Source: Acidimicrobiia bacterium (lineage in GTDB: Bacteria; Actinomycetota; Acidimicrobiia; Acidimicrobiales; Aldehydirespiratoraceae). From it: a stretch of 13,801 nt of DNA. A program made the position numbers and the translations under genes. This document shows positions 7,801 to 13,589 of this stretch, piece after piece (the first letter of the stretch is position 1; every line of letters starts with the position of its first letter). The notes under the pieces are model-generated. The model searched no databases and was not told where the DNA came from. It saw only the letters and a program-made list of their open reading frames with translations. The DNA is taken from NCBI GenBank assembly GCA_022824605.1, contig JAJDZO010000337.1, forward strand, positions 1 to 13,801, given 5' to 3'.

Positions 7801-9046
7801 GGTCGCCCTTGACCTCTGCCGCATCCACGGCCCCGACGAACTGCACCTGTACGGGATCGATCTTGATGCCGGCACGTTGTCGGCTCTTGGAGGTCTGCCT
7901 CACGTCGGAGCGGTCGTGGCCCCCACCGAAGGCGACCGCCGCACCCGCCTGATGCGCCTCCTCGACGACGAGGTGGCCGCCCGACGGGCCGCAAGCGGCT
8001 CCGGGCGCGCCGCTGAAGTGGTGCTGTTGGTGGACGACCTCGCCGGGCTGGCCCGCGCTCACGACCCGGTGCGGGAGCCGGAGCCCCATGATCGGTTCGC
8101 TCGTATCTGGGGCGACGGGCCGGCGGTGGGGGTGCGGGTGGCCGTGACCATCGGCCGGGCCGCTGACCTCCCACCCGACCTCGCTGCATCCGTCGGGGTG
8201 GTGCTCGTCCACGCCACCTCCGACCCCGGCGACGGGCTGCGCTTCGGGCTGAAGCAGTCCACCGCCCATCTCACTGCCGGCCGGGCGGTCGCCACCGGAG
8301 ACGGCTTGGAGGTTCATGTCGCCCGCCCCGTCGATGGCGATCTGGCCGCAGCCGCCGCAGCACTGGCGGCCGAGGCTGCGCCGGCCGTGCGTGAGCCTGC
8401 CAGGGTCGGGTCCCTGCCCCAGCTCGTCGCCGCGGAGGATCTGCCCGTCGGCGCGGAGCTCGAGGATCGATGTGTCAACGTCCGCTTCGCCATGAGCGAC
8501 CTCCGCCTCGAACCGGCCGGGTTCACACTCCACGACGGTGAGCACGCCCTGGTGCTGGGACCTGCCCGTACGGGACGCACGAGCGCGCTGGCGTCGATCG
8601 GCGCGGCTGCTCTCAGCGCTGGAGTACAGGTGATGGTGGTGGCTGACCGTCCCGGCGCGCTGTCTGCTGTTCTGGGGATCGAGTCCGTGCCCGCCGATTC
8701 GCTCGACGAAGCCTCCGCCGACGGAGTTCGGCGCTTGCTGTTGGTGGATGACGCCGACCGGATGGACGACCCCGCCGGACGGCTCGCCGGGGTCGCGGCG
8801 GTTGGCGCAGGCCGGAGCCATCTGGTGGTCGCCACGACCGCTGACCGGTTCCGGTCGTGCTACGGCAGCTGGCTTCACGAGCTTCGGTCGTGCCGCACCG
8901 GCGTGCTGTTCAGGCCCGGACCCCTCGACGCCGACCTGCTCGGCGCCACCGTGCCGGCCCGGCTGGCGCCTCCACCCATTCCGGGAAGATGCCTGGTGAT
9001 CGCGGAGGGCGCCGCCGAGGTGATGCAGGTCGCGCTGGCGACGTAG
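4805..9046 (+). CDS. EssC/EccC-like type VII secretion ATPase: ubiquitin-like, FHA, 2 TM, three FtsK/SpoIIIE modules
   Basis: This 1413-aa membrane ATPase probably powers and gates export of the upstream WXG100 protein. In order: residues 1-75 look like a small beta-grasp domain (LRVDGCWYGPQTPL... resembles YukD/EsaB-type sequences). An FHA domain follows, with GRS (121-123), SRRH (136-139) and SRNG (158-161), the phosphothreonine-binding signature. Two membrane helices span about 245-280. A degenerate ATPase-like region runs from about 397 to 580. FtsK module 1 has an intact Walker A GGTTGSGKSE (650-659), Walker B VVVVDEF (778-784) and ATQRP (816-820). Module 2 has GRPGSGTTTT (987-996) and LLVDD. 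Module 3 has GPARTGRTS (1252-1260) and LLLVDD. Modules 2 and 3 lack the P-loop lysine. GTG 4805 is the first start codon after the WXG100 stop in this frame; the Shine-Dalgarno is poor (GGCGA, 5 nt upstream). A 33-bp tandem repeat lies between Walker A and Walker B of module 1. Confidence 0.9.
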   Translation: MRVRHRLNGAERTVEIDSRLEGFKVGDLAAALSGRQVEAGDSGINGLRVDGCWYGPQTPLTSVPIWEGALLEAAPNDEQSPSQSSPDQSRPPTRRAAVAVTAGLRAGTHVVPPGSGDWEIGRSPTCDLVFDDPTVSRRHARVTVSKAGRRTAISDLGSRNGTVVAGRAAAVPTRIPARATVRLGATCLQWRTPIDDAPPAVRAGLGAMAGRIPFNRPPRRRPPTTPDVLHAPAGPPARPESEPLSWAGIALPAAAGLVLAVVWSPFMAVFAALGPLITVGTWLERRRRAARSHQRACSEAAQRLADFVNMLPKAHAAEGRRRVALVPDLAETVRRAETPSLRCWERRRGDPDAMRLGVGMADVPYAPPLKVDGSQPAAPDALRALHEMEPLADVPVAVSLMPGEVVGVVGPPAAARAVARGLVLQAAVLHGPADLAIAGLVPGLAAEWSWMGWLPHTIDLAGEPAALVATESGTAAAAAEAAAAGVAGRTLLTVIDGTETLTGRAAPGRTVLGLEQSAGIVITSDVCDLPSRCTTIVDIDHDAGRLRLVDPRSSAVMGPLVAWGVTVATATAAAARLARLEDPEQRAATANLPNSVSLLDLIGGDVTPQTVQQRWSTTRGTDHLRAPIGATAEGALVLDLVADGPHLLVGGTTGSGKSELLRSMVAGLALSADPDHLAFVLIDYKGGAAFDRCAEMPHVAGMVTDLDDRLAERALVCLEAELRHREERLRAAGAENLAAFRSRTAPAGGDPRARPSSAGGDPLPRPSSAGGDPLPRLVVVVDEFATLAAELPDFLRSLVGIAQRGRSLGVHMVLATQRPAGVVTDDIRANTSCRIALRVTDRHDSNDVIGSPDAARIPRQRPGRAMASFGPGELVAFQSALVTGNTPRCSTGLRVAPVGSRPTGPAADQYSDLDEVVEAVRAAHNSLGGAAPRSPWPAPLPDEVDAARLAVAAGAGRPAAWLVDDPFHQRQFPGGWRPTDGHLAIIGRPGSGTTTTLAAVALDLCRIHGPDELHLYGIDLDAGTLSALGGLPHVGAVVAPTEGDRRTRLMRLLDDEVAARRAASGSGRAAEVVLLVDDLAGLARAHDPVREPEPHDRFARIWGDGPAVGVRVAVTIGRAADLPPDLAASVGVVLVHATSDPGDGLRFGLKQSTAHLTAGRAVATGDGLEVHVARPVDGDLAAAAAALAAEAAPAVREPARVGSLPQLVAAEDLPVGAELEDRCVNVRFAMSDLRLEPAGFTLHDGEHALVLGPARTGRTSALASIGAAALSAGVQVMVVADRPGALSAVLGIESVPADSLDEASADGVRRLLLVDDADRMDDPAGRLAGVAAVGAGRSHLVVATTADRFRSCYGSWLHELRSCRTGVLFRPGPLDADLLGATVPARLAPPPIPGRCLVIAEGAAEVMQVALAT
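7043..7132 (+). repeat. In-frame 33-bp tandem repeat in the ATPase gene
   Basis: There are two full 33-bp units (7043-7075 and 7076-7108, 30 of 33 identical) and a 24-bp third (7109-7132, one mismatch to unit 2). They encode AGGDPRARPSS, AGGDPLPRPSS and AGGDPLPR. The last PLPR runs straight into the Walker B strand, where related proteins carry a single copy. The duplication keeps the frame and lengthens the linker before Walker B of module 1. Confidence 0.85.
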
Positions 9047-9047
9047 C

Positions 9048-9219
9048 GGGTCTGCACCTATCCCCGCAGCCTCTCAGCGCTTGCTGGTGTCGCATGCAGC
9101 GCACCTGGCGGACCCAGTGACCTGACGGGTCTGCACCTGGCCGCGCTGGCTCTCAGCGCTTGCTGGCGTCGCATGCAGCGCTCCTGGCGGGCCCAGTGAT
9201 CTGACGGGCCTCGCACCTG
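9048..9219. repeat. 79-bp intergenic tandem repeat, two copies plus a partial third
   Basis: Unit 1 is 9048-9126 and unit 2 is 9127-9205 (70 of 79 identical). A third copy begins at 9206 (GGGCCTCGCACCTG) and fades. The array starts two bases after the ATPase stop and ends shortly before the crotonase promoter region, filling the gap between the genes. Each unit contains the palindrome GCATGC and an AGCGCT-type sequence on either side of it, so a transcript could fold. No coding function is supported on either strand. Confidence 0.85.
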
Positions 9220-9274
9220 TTCGTGCTTGTGGATAGCGTCGCGATACCGTCGGCTGAGCATCCCGGGAGCAGCG

Positions 9275-10081
9275 TTGCCGCATCCGAACATCCACATCGA
9301 GTCCGCAGGGGCCGTCACGACCGTCACCGTCGACCGGCCCCGACGCAAGAACGCCTGCACACCGGCCATGTGGGCCGGGCTGCGCCACGGGTTCCGTGAC
9401 ATAGCGGAGTCATCGACGCGGGCGGTGGTGCTGACCGGCGCGGGGGGAGACTTCTGTGCCGGTGCCGACGTGGGACCCCAGGACGACACCGAAGCAGCCG
9501 CCCAGGCAGCGGCCGATCAGCCTCCCCGGCACCGCATCGACCACATGCGCGACATCGCCGACACGGTGATGGCCATTCACGACTGCCCCCGCCCCGTGAT
9601 CGCCAAAGTCGACGGGGTGGCGGTGGGCGCAGGCTTCGGCATGGTGCTGGCCGCCGACATGGTGTGGTGCTCGGATCGGGCCCGGTTCTCGCTGATCTTC
9701 GCCCGCCGGGGCCTGAGCCTCGACTTCGGCACTTCGTGGCTGCTGCCCAAGCGGATCGGGCTGCACGAGGCCAAGCGCCTGGCCTTCACCGGGGAGATCA
9801 TCGACGCTCGCCGCGCCGCGCAGCTCGGCATCGTCAACGAGGTAGTGCCGGCCGCAGAGCTCGACGCCGCCGTGGACGCCGTCGCAGCCACCGTCGCCGA
9901 CGGACCGCCCCTCGCGCTGGCCAGCTCCAAGCGCTACCTCAACAACGCCTCCAACATCTCGCTGTTCCAGGCGCTTGAGGCCGAGGGCCTAGGGCAGGTC
10001 GTCAACTTCGCCACCGAAGACACCACCGAGGCCATGCAGGCGTTCGTGGACAAACGCGAGCCCGAATTCAAAGGCTGCTAG
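9275..10081 (+). CDS. Enoyl-CoA hydratase/isomerase family (crotonase) protein
   Basis: This 268-aa protein has the crotonase fold signatures: VVLTGAGGDFCAGAD (51-65) and VDGVAVGAGFGM (112-123), which build the CoA-thioester oxyanion hole, then FARRGLSLDFGTSWLLP (142-158). The two glutamates that activate water in classical hydratases (rat Glu144 and Glu164) are not conserved; the first is Gly122 in GFGM, and the region of the second reads IFARRG. Asp150, in the position used by PaaG-like isomerases, is the likely acid/base. An isomerase or another crotonase reaction is therefore more likely than simple enoyl-CoA hydration. I selected the TTG at 9275 because GGGAG (9264-9268) sits 6 nt upstream and the protein then starts at the usual point; the frame is open to 9227. 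Single-gene unit, on the same strand as its neighbours but functionally unrelated to them as far as can be seen. Confidence 0.88.
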   Translation: MPHPNIHIESAGAVTTVTVDRPRRKNACTPAMWAGLRHGFRDIAESSTRAVVLTGAGGDFCAGADVGPQDDTEAAAQAAADQPPRHRIDHMRDIADTVMAIHDCPRPVIAKVDGVAVGAGFGMVLAADMVWCSDRARFSLIFARRGLSLDFGTSWLLPKRIGLHEAKRLAFTGEIIDARRAAQLGIVNEVVPAAELDAAVDAVAATVADGPPLALASSKRYLNNASNISLFQALEAEGLGQVVNFATEDTTEAMQAFVDKREPEFKGC

Positions 10082-10085
10082 GGCA

Positions 10086-10106
10086 ATCGGCGGCTCGGTC
10101 GCCGAT
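10086..10106. terminator. Hairpin after the crotonase gene
   Basis: ATCGGCG (10086-10092) pairs perfectly with CGCCGAT (10100-10106) around a 7-nt loop, 4 nt after the crotonase stop. There is no T-tract, so it would be a hairpin-only terminator or 3'-end protector. Confidence 0.4.
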
Positions 10107-10179
10107 CCCGCAAGTGTCGGCCACTACCAGCCGCTGCGAGTCGACATGGCACGCGTAGTCGTCGTTCAGAGAGGCGTCG

Positions 10180-10198
10180 TTAGGTGAGCCTTACTATG
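10180..10198. promoter_or_regulatory. IdeR/DtxR-like iron box
   Basis: TTAGGTGAGCCTTACTATG matches 12 of 19 positions of the IdeR/DtxR consensus TTAGGTTAGGCTAACCTAA. The symmetric core GGTnAGnCTnACy is kept and the first six bases are exact. It overlaps the expected -35 of the iron-binding lipoprotein gene, the position expected for repression by an iron-loaded regulator. A wider TAGGT (10181-10185) ... ACCTA (10206-10210) symmetry also exists. Confidence 0.55.
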
Positions 10199-10219
10199 TT
10201 CGCAAACCTACGCTATAGT
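10191..10219 (+). promoter_or_regulatory. Promoter of the iron uptake operon, leaderless
   Basis: TTACTA (10191-10196), a 17-bp spacer, then TATAGT (10214-10219). The -10 ends 8 nt before the ATG at 10228, so transcription should start at the start codon or within a base or two of it. No Shine-Dalgarno precedes the gene, in agreement with a leaderless message. Confidence 0.55.
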
Positions 10220-10227
10220 CCAGCGTC

Positions 10228-11295
10228 ATGGTCAGACGAATCCTCGGCGCGGTCCTCGCTTCGGCGTGTATTGCCGGTGCTTGCTCCGGCGGCGAGACCC
10301 GCACACTGGACGGGACAGCCGCCGAGATCTACGCAGGAGAGTGTGCGCTGTCGAGCGGTCGACAGGTCACGGTCTACTCGGGCCGCACCGAGAACCTGAT
10401 CGGTCCGACCCTGGAGGCCTTCGCCTGCGAGACTGGCGCCGACGTTGCCGTGCGATGGGGAAGCTCCACCGATCTTGCGTTGCTGCTTTCCGAGGAGGGT
10501 GACCGCACCGCAGCCGACGTCTTCCTGTCGCGCTCGCCCGGCCCCGTCGGATTCCTCGAGAGCGCCGGCCTTCTCGGTGTCATCGACGACGACGTGCTCG
10601 GCCTTGTCGGCGCGCAGAGCCGGTCGAGAACGGGCACATGGATCGGTTTCTCAGGCCGAAAGCGCGTCCTGGTCCACAACATCGACTCGGTGCCTCCCGC
10701 CGAGCTTCCCGAGTCGGTGTTCGACCTTGCCGACGACCGCTACCGGGGACGGGTCGCCATCCCCGCCACCAACGGTTCGTTCATCGACTGGTTCACCGTG
10801 TTCCGCGACCTCCACGGCAACGGCGTGGCCGCGCAATGGCTCGACGACATGGTGGCCAACGACGCTCGCTACTACCCCAACAACCGCTCCATCGTCGAGG
10901 CTGCAGGCCGGGGCGAGATCGACATGGGCCTCGTCAACCACTACTACCAGTACCAGGAGGCCGCCGCGGCCGGTGACCGCCACCGGGCCGCCAATCATGA
11001 TCTCGCCGACGACGACATCGGGTCGCTGCTCATCATCACCGCCGCCACCATCACTGCGGGCAGCGAGAATCGGCAGGCCGCCAACGAGTTGATCGCCTAT
11101 CTGCTGGCAGAACCGGTGCAGCGCTACTTCAGCCGGCGGACCCTCGAGTACCCCTTGGCGGCCGGGGTGGAGCCGGCCGACATCCTCCCGCCCTTGAACG
11201 CACTGGAGATCGGGACCGTCGACTTCGACGCCCTCGGCGGTGGGTTCGAACAGACCATCGCCATCATCGAGGCCAGCGGCATCCTCAACCAGTAG
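10228..11295 (+). CDS. Iron(III) ABC transporter substrate-binding lipoprotein (FbpA/FutA-like)
   Basis: This 355-aa extracytoplasmic binding protein has a basic N-terminus and a hydrophobic stretch ending at Cys19 (IAGAC-SGG), a loose lipobox with Ala instead of Leu at -3, so lipid anchoring is likely but not certain. The mature part opens with VTVYSGRTENLIGPTLEAF, typical of the Fbp family of ferric-ion-binding proteins. A paired tyrosine in NHYYQYQ (Tyr239-Tyr240) matches the double-Tyr iron ligand motif of that family; Tyr215-Tyr216 (RYYPNN) is another pair nearby. The start is fixed by the leaderless promoter 8 nt upstream. The IdeR-like box predicts repression when iron is plentiful. 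A matching permease follows and a bacterioferritin comes next. Ferric ion is the most likely cargo; a molybdate or sulfate protein is less likely given the tyrosines and the context. Confidence 0.88.
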   Translation: MVRRILGAVLASACIAGACSGGETRTLDGTAAEIYAGECALSSGRQVTVYSGRTENLIGPTLEAFACETGADVAVRWGSSTDLALLLSEEGDRTAADVFLSRSPGPVGFLESAGLLGVIDDDVLGLVGAQSRSRTGTWIGFSGRKRVLVHNIDSVPPAELPESVFDLADDRYRGRVAIPATNGSFIDWFTVFRDLHGNGVAAQWLDDMVANDARYYPNNRSIVEAAGRGEIDMGLVNHYYQYQEAAAAGDRHRAANHDLADDDIGSLLIITAATITAGSENRQAANELIAYLLAEPVQRYFSRRTLEYPLAAGVEPADILPPLNALEIGTVDFDALGGGFEQTIAIIEASGILNQ

Positions 11296-11325
11296 CGGGG
11301 TGTCGGTGATCGGCGGCTGAGTGGC

Positions 11326-11441
11326 CGGCATGCGCAAGAGGTGACTGGCCAGGGTGCCCCAGATGACGCTCAGCGGCATGCGCAAGAGGTGACTGGCCGG
11401 GGTGCCGCCGATGACGCTCAGCGGCATGCTCAAGGGGTGAC
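11326..11441. repeat. 48-bp tandem repeat spanning the permease start region
   Basis: Unit 1 is 11326-11373 and unit 2 is 11374-11421 (45 of 48 identical). The first 20 bp of a third copy (11422-11441) differs at two positions. Each unit carries CAAGAGGTGAC or CAAGGGGTGAC, so each supplies an in-frame GTG (11341, 11389, 11437) immediately after a purine-rich stretch. Forty-eight bases equal sixteen codons, so the frame is kept. GCATGC occurs in each copy. Confidence 0.85.
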
Positions 11442-13056
11442 CGACACCGCGACGGCACGCCCGGCTCGCCGCTCAGCGGCTCCTCCGATGCTGCGAGTGG
11501 CCGGTCTAGCGCTGGCCGGAGCCTTCGCTTTCCCCGGGGCGTATCTCGTCTACCGCAACTTTGCCGCCGGTGCGGATCCGGCCGGTCTGCTCGTGAGCGA
11601 CCGCACCATCGGGCCGCTGTGGCGCTCGCTGCAACTCGCAGTATCGGTGTCGGTCGCGGCGCTTGTTCTCGGTACCGGTCTGGCCTGGCTCACCACCCGC
11701 ACCGACCTGCCGCTCATCCGGTTCTGGCGAGTCCTGCTGCCGTTGCCGCTGGTGTTTCCGACCTTCGTCGCCGCCGCCGCGTTCATTCACACCCTCAACC
11801 CGGGCGGGCTGGCCAACGACATGCTCGACAGTATCGGGGTGCAACGAACCCCGGAGCTTCGGGGATTCCGCGGCGCGTGGCTGGTCCTCACCCTCATGAC
11901 CTACCCGTACGTCTACCTGCCGGTGGCCGCTCGGCTCCGGCAGTTGCCGAGCACCCTCGAGGAGAGCGCAAGAGTGCTGGGCGACACCGCGCTGAAGGTC
12001 TTCGGGCGTGTCTGCGTGCCCCAGGCGGCCACCGCCATGGGCGCCGGCACGCTGCTGGTGTTCCTCTACACGCTCAGCGACTTCGGCGCGGTGCAGCTCA
12101 TGCGCTACGACACGCTCACCAGAGCCATCGCCACCAACCAGCTCGCCAACCCTCCGGTGGCGCTGGCCCTCAGCCTCATCCTGCTGGTGCTGGCCGCGCT
12201 CGTCGTGCTGGGTGAGCGCCGGTTCTCGCACCGGCTTCCCGACGCAGCCGGAGGCCGGTCGAGTCGACCGATGATCTATGACCTCGGCCGCTGGCGGGTT
12301 CCCGCCGTGGGGTTCGTCGTCATCGCAGCCGCGGCCGCGGTGGGTGCACCGCTATTGGCGCTTGGAGACTGGGCCGCAGGGGGGCTGTTCAGGTCGGCGA
12401 CCGGTGGCCGACCCCTCACCATCGACTCGTCGGTAGTTCTCGATGCCACCGTCAACACCCTCGGCGTCAGCGTGGCGGCGGCCGTGGTGTCCACCGCCGC
12501 GGTGCTGCCGATAGCGCTGCTCGTCGGCCGGTACCGGTCACCGACGGGCTCGCTCGCTCATGCGCTGGTGGTCAGCACGTTCGCCCTGCCGGGCATTCTC
12601 ATCGCGCTCTCGATGCGATTCTGGACACTGCGGTCGGACCTGGCCTTCGAGGTGTTGAACGACACCATGGCCCTGCTGATCTTCGCATACATGGTCCGCT
12701 TCGGCTCGCTGGCCATGGGGGTGACGCTCGTGGCCGTGCGCAGCGTCCCCGACCGGCTGCATGACTCGGCCCGCATCCTCGGCGCCGGCCGCTTGCGCCG
12801 GTTCGTGGCCGTGGACCTGCCCATGATGGGACCGGGCTTGCTGGCCGGGACAGGCCTCGTGCTGCTGTCGGTGATGAAGGAACTCCCCATCAGCCTGTTC
12901 GTGTCGCCGCTGGGCTTCTCGACGCTGGCAACCAGGATCTTCGGCTCCTTCGAGGACGCCTTCATCGCCGAGGCCGGGATCATGGCCGCGGTGCTCGTGG
13001 CGTTGTCGTTCGTGTTGACGTGGTTCCTGGTGATCCGTCGCGACCATCTGCTGTGA
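11437..13056 (+). CDS. Iron(III) ABC transporter permease, fused two-domain (FbpB-like)
   Basis: This 539-aa integral membrane protein is made of two homologous permease halves. Each half has several hydrophobic helices and one cytoplasmic EAA loop that contacts the ATPase: EESARVLGDTALKVFGRVCVP (175-195, first half) and HDSARILGAGRLRRFVAVDLP (442-462, second half). This architecture is typical of FbpB/SfuB-type ferric iron permeases. I prefer GTG 11437 because translation then begins right after the repeat array with a normal short N-terminus. Starting at 11341 would add 32 residues consisting of two near-identical 16-residue repeats. It follows the binding protein by 141 bp and is probably co-transcribed with it. 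No ATP-binding subunit gene lies between it and the bacterioferritin, so a separately encoded ATPase must serve it. Confidence 0.9.
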   Translation: MTDTATARPARRSAAPPMLRVAGLALAGAFAFPGAYLVYRNFAAGADPAGLLVSDRTIGPLWRSLQLAVSVSVAALVLGTGLAWLTTRTDLPLIRFWRVLLPLPLVFPTFVAAAAFIHTLNPGGLANDMLDSIGVQRTPELRGFRGAWLVLTLMTYPYVYLPVAARLRQLPSTLEESARVLGDTALKVFGRVCVPQAATAMGAGTLLVFLYTLSDFGAVQLMRYDTLTRAIATNQLANPPVALALSLILLVLAALVVLGERRFSHRLPDAAGGRSSRPMIYDLGRWRVPAVGFVVIAAAAAVGAPLLALGDWAAGGLFRSATGGRPLTIDSSVVLDATVNTLGVSVAAAVVSTAAVLPIALLVGRYRSPTGSLAHALVVSTFALPGILIALSMRFWTLRSDLAFEVLNDTMALLIFAYMVRFGSLAMGVTLVAVRSVPDRLHDSARILGAGRLRRFVAVDLPMMGPGLLAGTGLVLLSVMKELPISLFVSPLGFSTLATRIFGSFEDAFIAEAGIMAAVLVALSFVLTWFLVIRRDHLL

Positions 13057-13067
13057 GGCTCGTTCCT

Positions 13068-13082
13068 CCGGCTCAGAGCCGG
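13068..13082. terminator. Short hairpin between permease and bacterioferritin
   Basis: CCGGCT (13068-13073) and AGCCGG (13077-13082) form a perfect 6-bp stem with a 3-nt loop, 11 nt after the permease stop. There is no T-run. It could end or attenuate the upstream transcript ahead of the bacterioferritin's own promoter. Confidence 0.3.
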
Positions 13083-13087
13083 CCGGT

Positions 13088-13093
13088 TAGGGT
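13088..13093 (+). promoter_or_regulatory. Candidate -10 box (TAGGGT) for the bacterioferritin gene
   Basis: TAGGGT fits TANNNT and ends 6 nt before the ATG at 13100, a spacing compatible with a leaderless start. The purine run GGTGGGG at the same place could instead serve as a weak ribosome site on a read-through transcript. No clear -35. Confidence 0.3.
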
Positions 13094-13099
13094 GGGGCC

Positions 13100-13570
13100 A
13101 TGCAGGGCGCACCGGAGATCATCGAATTCCTCAACGAGGCGCTGGCCGCGGAGGTCACCGCCATCAATCAGTACTTCGTCAACTCCAAGGTCTGCGAGGA
13201 CTGGGGCTGGACCCGCCTGGCCGCCAAGATGCGCGAGGAGTCCATCGAGGAGATGCACGACGCCGAGAAGCTCATGGACCGGATCCTGTACCTCGACGGG
13301 TCGCCCCGGCTGGAGAGCCTCGCCGGCGTGCGGGCCGGCAAGACCGTGCCCGAGCAGATGGAGAACGACCGGCAACTGGAGGTGGCCGCCATCGAGCGCT
13401 ACCGCCGGGGAGTGGCCCTCGCGGAGGAACTCGGTGACGTGGGCACCCGCGAACTGCTCGAGCATCTGCTGGTGGGCGAGGAGGCGCACCTCGACTGGAT
13501 CGAGACCCAGCAGAGCGCCATAGCCGACATCGGCATCCAGAACTACCTCCAAGCCCAGTTGGGCGACTGA
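13100..13570 (+). CDS. bfr: Bacterioferritin
   Basis: This 156-aa iron-storage protein forms 24-subunit heme-containing shells that oxidise Fe(II) and store it. It aligns without gaps with E. coli Bfr as I recall it. Ferroxidase residues Glu18, Tyr25, Glu51, Glu94, Glu127 and His130 are present, as is heme-ligand Met52. The exception is position 54: E. coli has EMKH (His54), whereas this protein reads EMHD, so Asp54 replaces the iron-ligand histidine and a histidine sits one residue earlier at 53. The C-terminus (GIQNYLQAQLGD) is of normal bacterioferritin type. The ATG start gives the standard MxG beginning. It lies 43 bp after the permease gene on the same strand, so iron uptake and storage are adjacent. 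A DNA-protecting Dps role is unlikely given the Bfr-specific Met52. Confidence 0.95.
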   Translation: MQGAPEIIEFLNEALAAEVTAINQYFVNSKVCEDWGWTRLAAKMREESIEEMHDAEKLMDRILYLDGSPRLESLAGVRAGKTVPEQMENDRQLEVAAIERYRRGVALAEELGDVGTRELLEHLLVGEEAHLDWIETQQSAIADIGIQNYLQAQLGD

Positions 13571-13571
13571 A

Positions 13572-13589
13572 CGCCCCGCCAATCGGGCG
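13572..13589. terminator. Weak hairpin after the bacterioferritin gene
   Basis: CGCCC (13572-13576) and GGGCG (13585-13589) form a 5-bp stem two nucleotides past the stop, without a T-run. The remaining sequence to 13801 shows only short GCGAGCG-like and ATTTGCGC repeats (the latter twice near 13728-13748) and no supported gene. Confidence 0.25.

Noticed and set aside
7355..8878. 507-codon open frame on the minus strand within the type VII ATPase gene
   Set aside because: No recognisable motif, and it is antisense to conserved FtsK modules.
9048..9219. CRISPR array
   Set aside because: The 79-bp units are contiguous with no unique spacers, and no cas gene is present.
13087..13105. IdeR box upstream of bacterioferritin (TTAGGGTGGGGCCATGCAG)
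   Set aside because: Only the first five bases fit well; about 10 of 19 match, without the symmetric core.
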